DNA from: Coffea arabica
Taxonomy: Eukaryota > Streptophyta > Magnoliopsida > Gentianales > Rubiaceae
DNA: 64,000 nt
Assembly: GCF_036785885.1 (NCBI RefSeq)
Contig: NC_092329.1
Span: forward strand, 9,486,001-9,550,000
Reading direction: 5' to 3'
In this document: one piece after another, positions 56,167 to 64,000 of the stretch
Numbering within the stretch: the stretch's first letter is position 1
How the letters are laid out: every line of letters starts with the position of its first letter
The notes under the pieces: model-generated
Seen by the model: the letters and a program-made list of their open reading frames with translations, nothing else
Told to the model about the DNA's origin: nothing
Databases searched by the model: none
Position numbers and translations under genes: made by a program

Positions 56167-57785
56167 TTAAGTAGGTAGTGTATAAGAGTTATCTGGTGTA
56201 TTTACTAGATGTAAGGATTGACTAGATGTTCCATAATCACTAGATGGAAGAACTTCTGGATTGGAGATGCATTGTTGAGTATGATGGTAGTATCCAAACC
56301 CTCGATAGTTAACACTATCGCTAGTACCATATGATGCAGTAGAATCATGACCATAAAACCTAATGTTATTGGAATCAAAAGAAGAACCATCATGAGATTT
56401 ATCTATTTCTTTTTCATAATATCCACTACCATGAATGCTAGTAGACCTTTCGACCTGTCCAGATCCATCAAATGGCCGATATCCATCGTAATAGTCAGGA
56501 GTGATTCCATATGATTGGTCATAGCCATATCCCAATTGACTAGTACTGTAGTTTTGGCTAGATTCATGCTCATAGGTTGGGTGTATACCCAAATTTTGCA
56601 TCTGATCATCGATTCCTCTATATCTTTGTGACCCTGAATGGTGAGAGAAAGTATCCTCACTTGAAAATTGAGTTAAATTATTGAGGAATTAACGTTGTGC
56701 TTCTATGCCAGGATGATAGCCATGATCAGTATCTTGAATGGCATAATAATTATCTTGTCCTTGAACCCATGACATACCTCCTATTTGTTGGCTATCTTGA
56801 TTGTAACCACCACTGTGCTTGAAAGAATTGTTCCCACCATCTCCATTGTCACCATTGTCATCATCATCATTACCGCTATCACTTTTATTCGAAGATGATG
56901 AAACAATATGCTTACTGGTTTGTCTAGTCTTACTTTTTTGTTTCCTACTTGATGATTCAGCAAGACCTTTTTTATTTTTTTTGATAATATATTGGGACAA
57001 TGTATCACCAAAACCATCATTGTCATGTTCTTGATATTCGCTACTTTCTGATTCAATTTGATTAATGCCCTTATCCAACCAATCCGGATTATCTTCAGGC
57101 AATGTGGGTTGTTCATTTTCTCTTATCCAATCATCCAATATATCATCTTGGTGAAAAATATGATTCAAGTCAATTGGGTTGTAGAAATCATCAGTATCTC
57201 TTTGATGCATCAAATTTTTCACCTTTAATCGCATATTTTAATGCACAAAAACTAATTTATGCAATTTTTTAACTGCCAAACGGTTACGTAGTTTTGTATG
57301 GATTAATGACCATGTACTCCAATTTCGCTCACAACCAGAGGATGTGCAGGTTCGACTCAATATTTTCACTGCAAATTCCTTAAATTTGATGCATCTTCAC
57401 CGTAGTTAAGCCACCATTCAGCTAAACAAACAAAGTAATAATAATAATAATTTATTATTATTTTTTTAAAAGTATAAAAATATTAACTTCATTAATATGA
57501 CTTAGATGTTTATATAAGTATGAATTAAGTTGAAACCTGATAAAGCTTTTTTCTGTTTTATTGTAGCTCTTTGAATTCTACCAGCCTTTAGATGCATTTT
57601 CATTACATCTGTAACTTCTCTTGAAGCCCTTGGACAAGGTTCAACTTGTCCCGTGACATGACCGACATGTTCTTTCAACCTTGTAATGCCACCATGCATT
57701 ACTTTTCCACAATAATTGCATCTCACAATTTTTTATTCCCACCCACGGGTTTACCATGTTCCCAACCAATATCCTTGCTCGTCAT
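56167..57785 (-). pseudogene. hAT transposase remnant: BED finger and dimerisation domain
   Basis: Read on the minus strand, an ATG at 57785 starts a BED-type zinc finger (WEHGKPVGGNKK, then RCNYCGKVMHGGITRLKEHV). A 1-nt loss in an A run near 57733 separates the two parts. After an intron-like AT stretch, the C-terminal hAT dimerisation region follows at about 57425-57235 (AEWWLNYGEDAS, SRTCTSSGCERNWSTW, LIHTKLRNRL), with a shift near 57383 and a stop where HYNM is expected. A frame from 57234 continues through an acidic, Asn/Asp-rich segment. After one TAA (56689-56691) a Tyr/Ser/Gly-rich tail runs to 56167. The central catalytic RNase-H-like core is absent: only about 75 bp of intron-like DNA stands in its place. 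The element could move only with help in trans. Confidence 0.88.
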
Positions 57786-58567
57786 TGTAACTATTACACT
57801 ATCAATATAAATGATTAATTCATCACAAAATAATTAAAGATATATGAAAAAAATACATCAAGTAGTTTTTGACATTTTATAATAGTAATAATTTATTTCT
57901 ATTATATTAGTAAGTTAAACATCTAATCTATAATGTGAACCTACAACAATGATCATTTTTTCATTTATTAAAAGAACTTCAAATTTTTAAATATTTATTA
58001 AAATTATTACTGCATTTTAGAAATTTTTATATTAAAAGATCTAACAGTTATTTTAATATTTTCACTAAATATCAAATGAATTTGAACTAATTTATTATGT
58101 ACTTTGAATTATATGTGAGATAAGTGTTAAACTTATGTTTGGCCCAAAATAAATTTCAACAATACAAATTAGCTACATAAATCTAAATTTCTAAATTTTA
58201 TTTTGGACACAATCATAATTAATCCAACCTTGACCTATTACATAAGGGCTATAATTAATCCAAATATGTTTCTAATTCATACCTACTAATAAGTATAGAA
58301 AACTTCAGGAAATAAATTCATACCTGATGACTCACGAAAAAAAGTCCTTATTTCAAAGGAAAGACCAAGGGATGCTGCAACTAAAGTTGACGACTAGTTA
58401 TTTCCGATAGGAAAGAGAAGCTTGATCGGAGTTGATTCCTCCTATTTTAGGTACTATCTCGCGTCCTTAAGAGCGTCCAAATAAGAACAAAAATGAGAGA
58501 AAGCATAAAAATTTTAAATTTGTGGACTCTTGCACCGACACATAAAATGACTAGTCTAGTCTTTTAT

Positions 58568-58774
58568 TTAAAGAGTTTCGTACCCAAGTGCCAAAGCTCC
58601 AGAAAGTTGTAGGGGAAAGCCAAGCAAAACCGATATAAGAATGGCAGTCGCATTATGGACATCCCATTTGAAGGACAAAACTCCAGGCGGATCCCACCAT
58701 GGCATAAGAGTTCGTAAGAAGAGTACTATGACTGGGTGGTCTTCCAATTCACTTTTGGGCATTTCTCCTCTCAC
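58568..58774 (-). other. Unrecognised 68-codon frame in the hAT interior
   Basis: On the minus strand a frame with hydrophobic C-terminal half (ATAILISVLLGFPLQLSG) and a Trp/Pro-rich middle (MPWWDPPG) lies in the part of the hAT element without transposase similarity. Its composition is less AT-biased than the surroundings. It might be a captured host fragment, or chance. I assign no function. Confidence 0.25.
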
Positions 58775-59513
58775 TTATTCTATCACCTTGGATGCCTGCC
58801 GGTTTTGAAAGAAAAGTAAAGTGATAACTTAGGAAAACAAAGTTGGAAGTGATAACCTTTGAAAGAAAAGAAAAATAAAGTGAAGGTACATATACTTGAA
58901 CCAAGTTGGAATAATATAAACGCATCTTTTTACATGATCAGTACTTTGGCAAATTTGTTTCTATTTTCCAATGAATGATTTCGATATTGACTTCTCCTTC
59001 TCATGTGTTGGGATCTAACTGTAGTTTTTACTCCAAGAGTCGATATAATTGAGCTACGGTCCAAGTGCTTTTCCCAATTATGTCTGGTGTTTTGGATGAA
59101 CTTGTCCCAATTATGTCTGGTAATAGAATAGGGAACCACTATGATTAATCTAAAGAAGGCCCCACGAAGTCTTTTATGACGTGCCCATCGCTCGCGTCTC
59201 TTTCCCTGTATGAAGGAGCATTAGTACTAGCATACTTGACAGGAGATTGACACAGGCGGTAGAGAAGTCCCCGGATTTCTCTTTTTTAATCCTTTTTACC
59301 TTTTTTTCTAAAGGTTTTTTTGTTGAATTCAACTTGACTCGGATAACTCGGAGTGACTCGGTGTGACTCAGCCGTTTCAACCCGTCACGGTGACGTCTCA
59401 GCCTATTTCTCGGCGAGTCAAGTATCTCGGTATCGTTTCATCACGGTATTATATCAGGAGGAGCCGAGACGGTGACGACTCAGCCAAGTTGTCTCGGTCT
59501 CGGCGGAGTCTTC

Positions 59514-60378
59514 TTTGGAAGGCTTAAGAACCTAGAAACTTTGGATCTGCGCGATACTAAGATAGAAATGTTGCCGAATGAAACTACAAAGCTACAGAAC
59601 CTGAGGCATCTATTTACATCTTGTTCAGAAAAACTTGACGTTTTCCAAATGGCCATTGAGTATAATCTAAATGTTGGCACAAGAATCCCTCCAAAGATCT
59701 GGAAGCTAAAGAATTTGCAAGTTCTGGATCGTGTCCGGCAGAACCGGAGTTGATGAAAAATATCAGAAGCATGACTCAGCTCAGCAGATTCGGCATCACA
59801 AACTTGAAACCTGAACACATGGAGGAAATTTGCATTTCTATTGAGAACATGGATCTCCTTCACTTCTTGAACAAGCCTCCTCCACTTCTTGAAGTACTAT
59901 TTCTTGATCGCATGCTCAAGAGTTCGCCGCAGTGGTTACCATCACTTCAAAATCTGACATCTTCGACATTGCACTGGTCCAGATTAAAGAAAATCCACTG
60001 CCTTTGATACAAGTACTGCCCCACTTGGAAGAACTCAATCTCAACAATGCTTTTGTAGGGACTTATTTATGGTTCCACGAAGGGTTCCCAAAGCTCAAGG
60101 AACTATATCTCCTGAGCTTCCACCAGTTGAAATTGATGGTAATAGAAGCAGGGGCAATTTCAGTTCTTGAGATACTGCACATTGTCAATTGCATGAAACT
60201 GAACAGGGTTCCTTTTGGTATGCAACATCTGACCAACTTGAAAGAATTGGGCTTATTTTTTGTGCCAAATGAAGCAGTAGAACGCTTACGTGAAGAAGAC
60301 AGTGTAGATCGCCCCTCTCTACAAAATATTCCCCGGATCACGCTCCTGTATGAATCAGCTACAGGTTGTTACGTCTGA
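59514..60378 (+). pseudogene. CC-NB-LRR resistance gene, 3' LRR part
   Basis: This continues the CNL locus after the hAT insert. LRR units are visible: RLKNLETLDLRDTKIEMLP, KLQNLRHL, KIWKLKNLQVLD, LPHLEELNL, FPKLKELYLLSF, ISVLEILHIVNC and HLTNLKELGL. The ending (AVERLREEDSVDR, IPRITLLYES) resembles the usual C-terminus of RPM1-type proteins. A stop and shift at 59751-59753 and another shift near 59940-60000 break the frame. LRR segments normally determine effector recognition. The stop at 60376-60378 may be the native one; a retrotransposon LTR begins immediately after. Confidence 0.92.
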
Positions 60379-60765
60379 AATGAATGAAGCTAGCTGGAAT
60401 TATCCTGCTAGGAGTTTGTTATGCCACATCAGAGAGCGGGTTGGGTTAGTTACGCCATGTCAGCTATCTTGTTAATTAGTTAGTAACCAAAAATAGAAGG
60501 CTTGTGCAGAAAGGGAAAGTTTGCGCGGGAAGTCTGTTACGGAAATGGAAAGCTTGCTGGAATGGAAGTCGGTTAGCTGAAGTAGTATAAAGGAAGCGAG
60601 GGAAAGGGGAGAAAGTAGCCTGAAGTATTCTTTCTGATTGTATCCATTTCAATTCTCTGTTCTCTGTTTTCTCTGTAATAACAAATCTCTCTTACTCGAG
60701 TTGTCTTCTCCAAATTGCAACTCCTGTTTGAGAGAATTTCCCAGTGGTCTATACTATCCTCTGCA
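60376..60765 (+). mobile_element. 5' LTR of a Ty3/gypsy retrotransposon
   Basis: This stretch lies between the CNL stop and the primer-binding site. A TATA-like AGTATAAAGG is at about 60583-60592, and the end ATCCTCTGCA is at 60756-60765. The left edge is uncertain by some 10 bp (60367-60381), because the 3' LTR is outside the window and no target duplication can be checked. Confidence 0.7.
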
Positions 60766-60769
60766 TCAG

Positions 60770-60781
60770 TGGTATCAGAGC
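60770..60781 (+). other. Primer-binding site (initiator Met tRNA)
   Basis: TGGTATCAGAGC is complementary to the 3' end of plant initiator methionine tRNA and sits a few bases inside the LTR, where minus-strand DNA synthesis starts. Confidence 0.93.
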
Positions 60782-60806
60782 TGGGGACAGACCAGCTCGT
60801 ATAACA

Positions 60807-63800
60807 ATGGCGGAGGGTACTAGATCGCAGGATAACCGAAGGTTGGAGGAGAGCGTGAAGGCTATGATGAAGGAGCAGAAGGAGCAATTTGAGCAAGAGA
60901 TGGCAGCCCTTAGGAATTTGGTGCTGGAATTGCACTCTCAAAGAGGACAATCCGCAAGGAGTTCGCCGTCTGAAAATGAGGTAACTCAGGGAAGGACGTA
61001 CCAAGCCCCTACGCGCTTTTCTCGTCTGGAATTTCCCAGATTCCATGGGGAGGACTTTCAAGGGTGGTTGTTCAAGATCGAACAGTTCTTTGAGGTGGAT
61101 GAGACACCAGTTCATGTGAGGGTGAAGATGGTTGCGATGAATCTGGAGGGGAAGGCTCTCCAATGGCATCAGATTTTCATGAGGTCACGTGTCACAAGAG
61201 ACTTGCCTGCATGGGAAGACTATATCAAAGAGATGGCCTCCAGGTTCGGGGGATGTTTGTACGATGATCCAATGGGGGAATTAAAAGCCTTAAAACAAGA
61301 AGGAACTGTCTTGGAGTACCAAGAGCAGTTTGAAGATCTGCTAAATAGGGTGGATCTCCCTGAAGATTACGCAACCAGCTGCTTCCTCAGTGGTTTGAAG
61401 ACTGAGATACAACTAGCTGTAAGGATGTTCATGCCAAAAACACTGCAACATGCCAGGACCCTAGCTAAGTTGGAAGAAGCCAAAATTTCAACTCAGCAAA
61501 AGAGGAGCGTGATTAAAAATAGTTTCCCTTCTGGTGTGGAGGACAGGTGGAGGAGAGAAAAGAATTCTGAAGGACCATGGAAGAGGGAGATCAACCTTGA
61601 TCGAACTGGGAGGGTAGATGATAAGGGGTTACTACCCACTCCTAGCCAAGAAAGGGGTGAAAAGGCTCTTGAAGGCCACACCAGGAGACCATTCAAAAGG
61701 CTGACCTCCACTGAGATGGATGAAAAAAGAGCAAAGGGTCTCTGTTTCTGGTGCAATGAAAAGTATGGGTTTGGCCATAGGTGTAGGAACAGACAGCTAT
61801 TTCGATTGGAAGTATGTGCAGAGGATGATGGTGAGGAACTGGAAGTAGAATCTGAGGGGGAGGGAGAGGCCTCACAGGGTAACTTAGCTCACATTTCTTT
61901 AAATGCTATGACTCTTACTGCTGTCCCTCAGTTTAGGACAATGCGGGTAACTGGTCATGTAGGGAAGGTTTCAGTGAATATCTTCATTGATTGTGGGAGT
62001 TCTCACAACTTTATTCATCCAGATTTAATTAACAAGCTGGGGCTGAGGGTGCAAGAAGTACCACCTCTTATGGTGGAAGTAGCCGATGGCAACAAAATCA
62101 ACACTAACAAGTTGTGTCGTGACTTCGCTTGGAAAATGCAGAACCAGGCGTTCAAGGTGGATGCCATGGTGTTGCCTGTGGGAGGTTGTGAGTTGGTGCT
62201 GGGGGTGCAGTGGCTGTCCACCCTGGGAGATATAAAGTGGAACTTTGGTGAGCTGAAAATGGAATTTCTACAGGGGCAGAGGAAGATAGTGTTGCGAGGG
62301 AAGGGCCAACAGGCCATTCAGTTGGTAAGAAGAAGGGTCATGCAGAAGATCTTGCACAAACCGGAGCAGATTGCTTCGGCGCAACTATGCTTTATTGTAC
62401 CTGTACAGGTAGCAGCAAGTGAACCAGCAAGCAGCTGTTGCCAGATAGAGGGGAATTCTCAGGTAGCTAATTCGACTCATAATCTTGAAGCAAGGGAATT
62501 GCAGGAGCTGATAATGCAGTTTGAGGACATCTTCCAAGAACCTTCTGAGCTTCCTCCACACCGAAGTCATGACCATCAGATTATTCTCAAGGAAGGGACA
62601 CCACCAGTAAATGTAAGGCCTTACAGATACCCTGTCTTTCAAAAAAATGAGATTGAAAAACTAATTCAGGAAATGCTACAATCTGGAGTCATCAGGCACA
62701 GTACAAGTCCATTTTCTTCCCCAGTGGTGTTAGTCAAGAAGAAGGATGGAACGTGGAGGATGTGCATTGACTATAGGGAACTAAATGCGGCTACTGTGAA
62801 GGACAAATTTCCCATTCCAGTGGTGGAAGAACTGATTGATGAGTTGTTTGGATCTCATTTCTTTACCAAATTGGACCTCAGATCTGGGTATCATCAAATA
62901 AGAATGTGTGCTGAGGACATTGCCAAAACTGCCTTCAGAACCCATGAGGGGCATTATGAGTTTGTTGTAATGCCCTTCGGTCTGACTAATGCACCCTCCA
63001 CTTCCCAAAGTTTGATGAATACTGTATTTAGGCCTTATTTGAGGAAGTTCATATTGGTCTTCTTTGATGACATACTTGTGTTTAGCTCAACCTGGTCTGA
63101 TCACACCAGGCACTTGCAGATCACTTTTGACACATTAAGGCAGCATAGCTTAAGGGTGAAGAAAAGCAAGTGCTCTTTTGCTCAAACACAGGTGGCTTAC
63201 TTGGGGCATGTCATCTCAGGAGCAGGAGTACAGGCAGACCCTCAAAAGGTACAAGCCATTCAACAATGGCCTATACCCTCTAACCTGAAGAAGTTAAGGG
63301 GCTTCTTGGGACTAGCAGGATACTATAGGAGGTTCATAAGGGACTTTGGGAAGCTGGCCAAACCTTTGACAGACTTGCTCAAGAAGAACAGTTTTGTGTG
63401 GACAGACCAGGCTACTGCAGCATTCGCAGCATTGAAGCTGGCTATGAGTTCCCCACCCCTGCTGGCTTTACCTGATTTTTCCCAGGTCTTTGAAGTAGAA
63501 ACGGATGCCTCAGGTGATGGTATAGGGGCAGTCCTGAGTCAGAAGGGAAGACCCTTGGCTTTCTATAGCCAAGCTTTGGCCCCAAAGCATAAGGGTCTAT
63601 CCGTATATGAAAGGGAAATGATAGCTATCGTGAGTGCAGTTCAAAAGTGGAGGCCTTATCTACTGGGCAGGCGCTTTATCATTAAGACTGACCACCAGAG
63701 CCTTAAATACATGATCGAGCAGAGGGTGTCCACGCCTATGCAACAGAAATGGGTAGCCAAACTTATGGGGTACGACTATGAGCTTCAATACAGGAAGGGA

Positions 63801-64000
63801 GTTGACAATGTGGCGGCGGATGCATTATCCAGGCTGCCTTCTGACAGTGCAGCAATATTAGCTCCCATCTCAGTCATTCGCTCAGCATTACTTACTGAGA
63901 TTCAACAGAGTTGTGTTCAGGATCCCTTTTTGCAAGGCATTATACAACAGTTGCAGGATTCGACAAATGATTCTCAGCTGGTGCACTATTCCTACCAGAA
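60807..64000 (+). CDS. Ty3/gypsy gag-pol polyprotein, partial (runs off window)
   Basis: One uninterrupted frame of about 1,064 codons runs from the ATG at 60807 to the window edge with no stop. In order: gag with the capsid motif RLEFPRFHGEDFQGWLFKIE (residue about 71); zinc knuckle C313-X2-C316-X7-H324-X-C326; aspartic protease with D395 in IDCGSSHNF (Cys where Ser or Thr is usual); reverse transcriptase with KKDGTWRMCIDYRELN and catalytic FFDDILVFS (D754, D755); RNase H with ETDASGDGIGAVL (D900), YEREMIAIV and NVAADALSR. The integrase lies beyond the window. The layout and motifs fit a chromovirus-like plant Ty3/gypsy element, though the clade cannot be fixed without the integrase chromodomain. 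The open frame suggests a young insertion, unlike its neighbours. Confidence 0.95.
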   Translation, partial: MAEGTRSQDNRRLEESVKAMMKEQKEQFEQEMAALRNLVLELHSQRGQSARSSPSENEVTQGRTYQAPTRFSRLEFPRFHGEDFQGWLFKIEQFFEVDETPVHVRVKMVAMNLEGKALQWHQIFMRSRVTRDLPAWEDYIKEMASRFGGCLYDDPMGELKALKQEGTVLEYQEQFEDLLNRVDLPEDYATSCFLSGLKTEIQLAVRMFMPKTLQHARTLAKLEEAKISTQQKRSVIKNSFPSGVEDRWRREKNSEGPWKREINLDRTGRVDDKGLLPTPSQERGEKALEGHTRRPFKRLTSTEMDEKRAKGLCFWCNEKYGFGHRCRNRQLFRLEVCAEDDGEELEVESEGEGEASQGNLAHISLNAMTLTAVPQFRTMRVTGHVGKVSVNIFIDCGSSHNFIHPDLINKLGLRVQEVPPLMVEVADGNKINTNKLCRDFAWKMQNQAFKVDAMVLPVGGCELVLGVQWLSTLGDIKWNFGELKMEFLQGQRKIVLRGKGQQAIQLVRRRVMQKILHKPEQIASAQLCFIVPVQVAASEPASSCCQIEGNSQVANSTHNLEARELQELIMQFEDIFQEPSELPPHRSHDHQIILKEGTPPVNVRPYRYPVFQKNEIEKLIQEMLQSGVIRHSTSPFSSPVVLVKKKDGTWRMCIDYRELNAATVKDKFPIPVVEELIDELFGSHFFTKLDLRSGYHQIRMCAEDIAKTAFRTHEGHYEFVVMPFGLTNAPSTSQSLMNTVFRPYLRKFILVFFDDILVFSSTWSDHTRHLQITFDTLRQHSLRVKKSKCSFAQTQVAYLGHVISGAGVQADPQKVQAIQQWPIPSNLKKLRGFLGLAGYYRRFIRDFGKLAKPLTDLLKKNSFVWTDQATAAFAALKLAMSSPPLLALPDFSQVFEVETDASGDGIGAVLSQKGRPLAFYSQALAPKHKGLSVYEREMIAIVSAVQKWRPYLLGRRFIIKTDHQSLKYMIEQRVSTPMQQKWVAKLMGYDYELQYRKGVDNVAADALSRLPSDSAAILAPISVIRSALLTEIQQSCVQDPFLQGIIQQLQDSTNDSQLVHYSYQ

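Larger units (their letters stand above)
55639..59513 (-). mobile_element. hAT element inserted in the CNL gene
   Basis: The 3,875-bp insert separates two halves of the CNL locus. Its flanks are ATTGGAAG (55631-55638) and TTTGGAAG (59514-59521), an 8-bp duplication with one mismatch. Removing the insert and one copy restores ...NSIGRLKNLE... in the same reading phase. Minus-strand hAT transposase remnants lie at 56167-57785. The ends are rich in CTCGG repeats (TCGGTCTCGG at 55670, many at 59330-59505), like hAT subterminal motifs, although a clean terminal inverted repeat is not evident. The 58300-59170 portion has no match that I recognise. Confidence 0.85.

Noticed and set aside
56819-57034. 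Plus-strand Ser/Leu/Pro-rich frame
   Set aside because: It is the complement of the acidic Asp/Asn-rich segment of the hAT transposase.

Overview
This is nuclear DNA from a flowering plant, almost certainly a eudicot. It is AT-rich, its genes are sparse and intron-bearing, and it carries plant-specific families: an NPF/PTR transporter, an FPF1-like protein, an SDHAF1-type LYR protein, a RING-H2 ligase and a CC-NB-LRR gene. An asterid is a reasonable guess from the look of the repeats, but I cannot prove it. Four loci look like working host genes: the last exon of an NPF transporter (2387-3291), SDHAF1-like (11571-11861), a RING-H2 protein (28510-29286) and an FPF1-like gene (44113-44448). A fifth host locus, a CNL disease-resistance gene (53759-60378), is a pseudogene.

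Most of the rest is mobile DNA at several stages of decay, and many insertions can be delimited to the base by target-site duplications (TSDs). Left to right: a minus-strand Helitron with replication-protein-A-like exons (4424-6248); two Mutator-like elements with long terminal inverted repeats and perfect 9-bp TSDs (6732-7628 and 12850-14252); a LINE-mobilised U6 snRNA pseudogene (15933-16034) lying inside sequence that ends in a second Helitron terminus (16904); a near full-length L1-type LINE (18637-24647) whose ORF2 carries two nonsense changes and a frameshift; a hAT MITE (26044-26338) next to a tandem duplication that itself holds a MITE; a 367-bp 5'-truncated LINE (30165-30531); two solo LTRs of one family in opposite orientation (36068-36359 and 48039-48331); a short poly(A)-tailed retroposon (47352-47474); and a left-truncated Mutator-like element (45412-46284).

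The right end is a nested structure. The CNL pseudogene is split inside an LRR codon by a 3.9-kb hAT element that retains the BED finger and dimerisation region of a transposase but lacks its catalytic core. Immediately downstream is the 5' LTR, primer-binding site and uninterrupted gag-pol frame of a Ty3/gypsy element that runs off the window.

The long stretches at 32.9-36.0, 36.4-44.0 and 48.3-53.7 kb have no recognisable genes. I saw no CRISPR array, rRNA, tRNA gene or organellar block, and no convincing undescribed system. The most unusual items are the precise record of nested insertions, the two nested Helitron 5' ends, the U6 retropseudogene, and the 8-nt ORF1/ORF2 overlap in the LINE.
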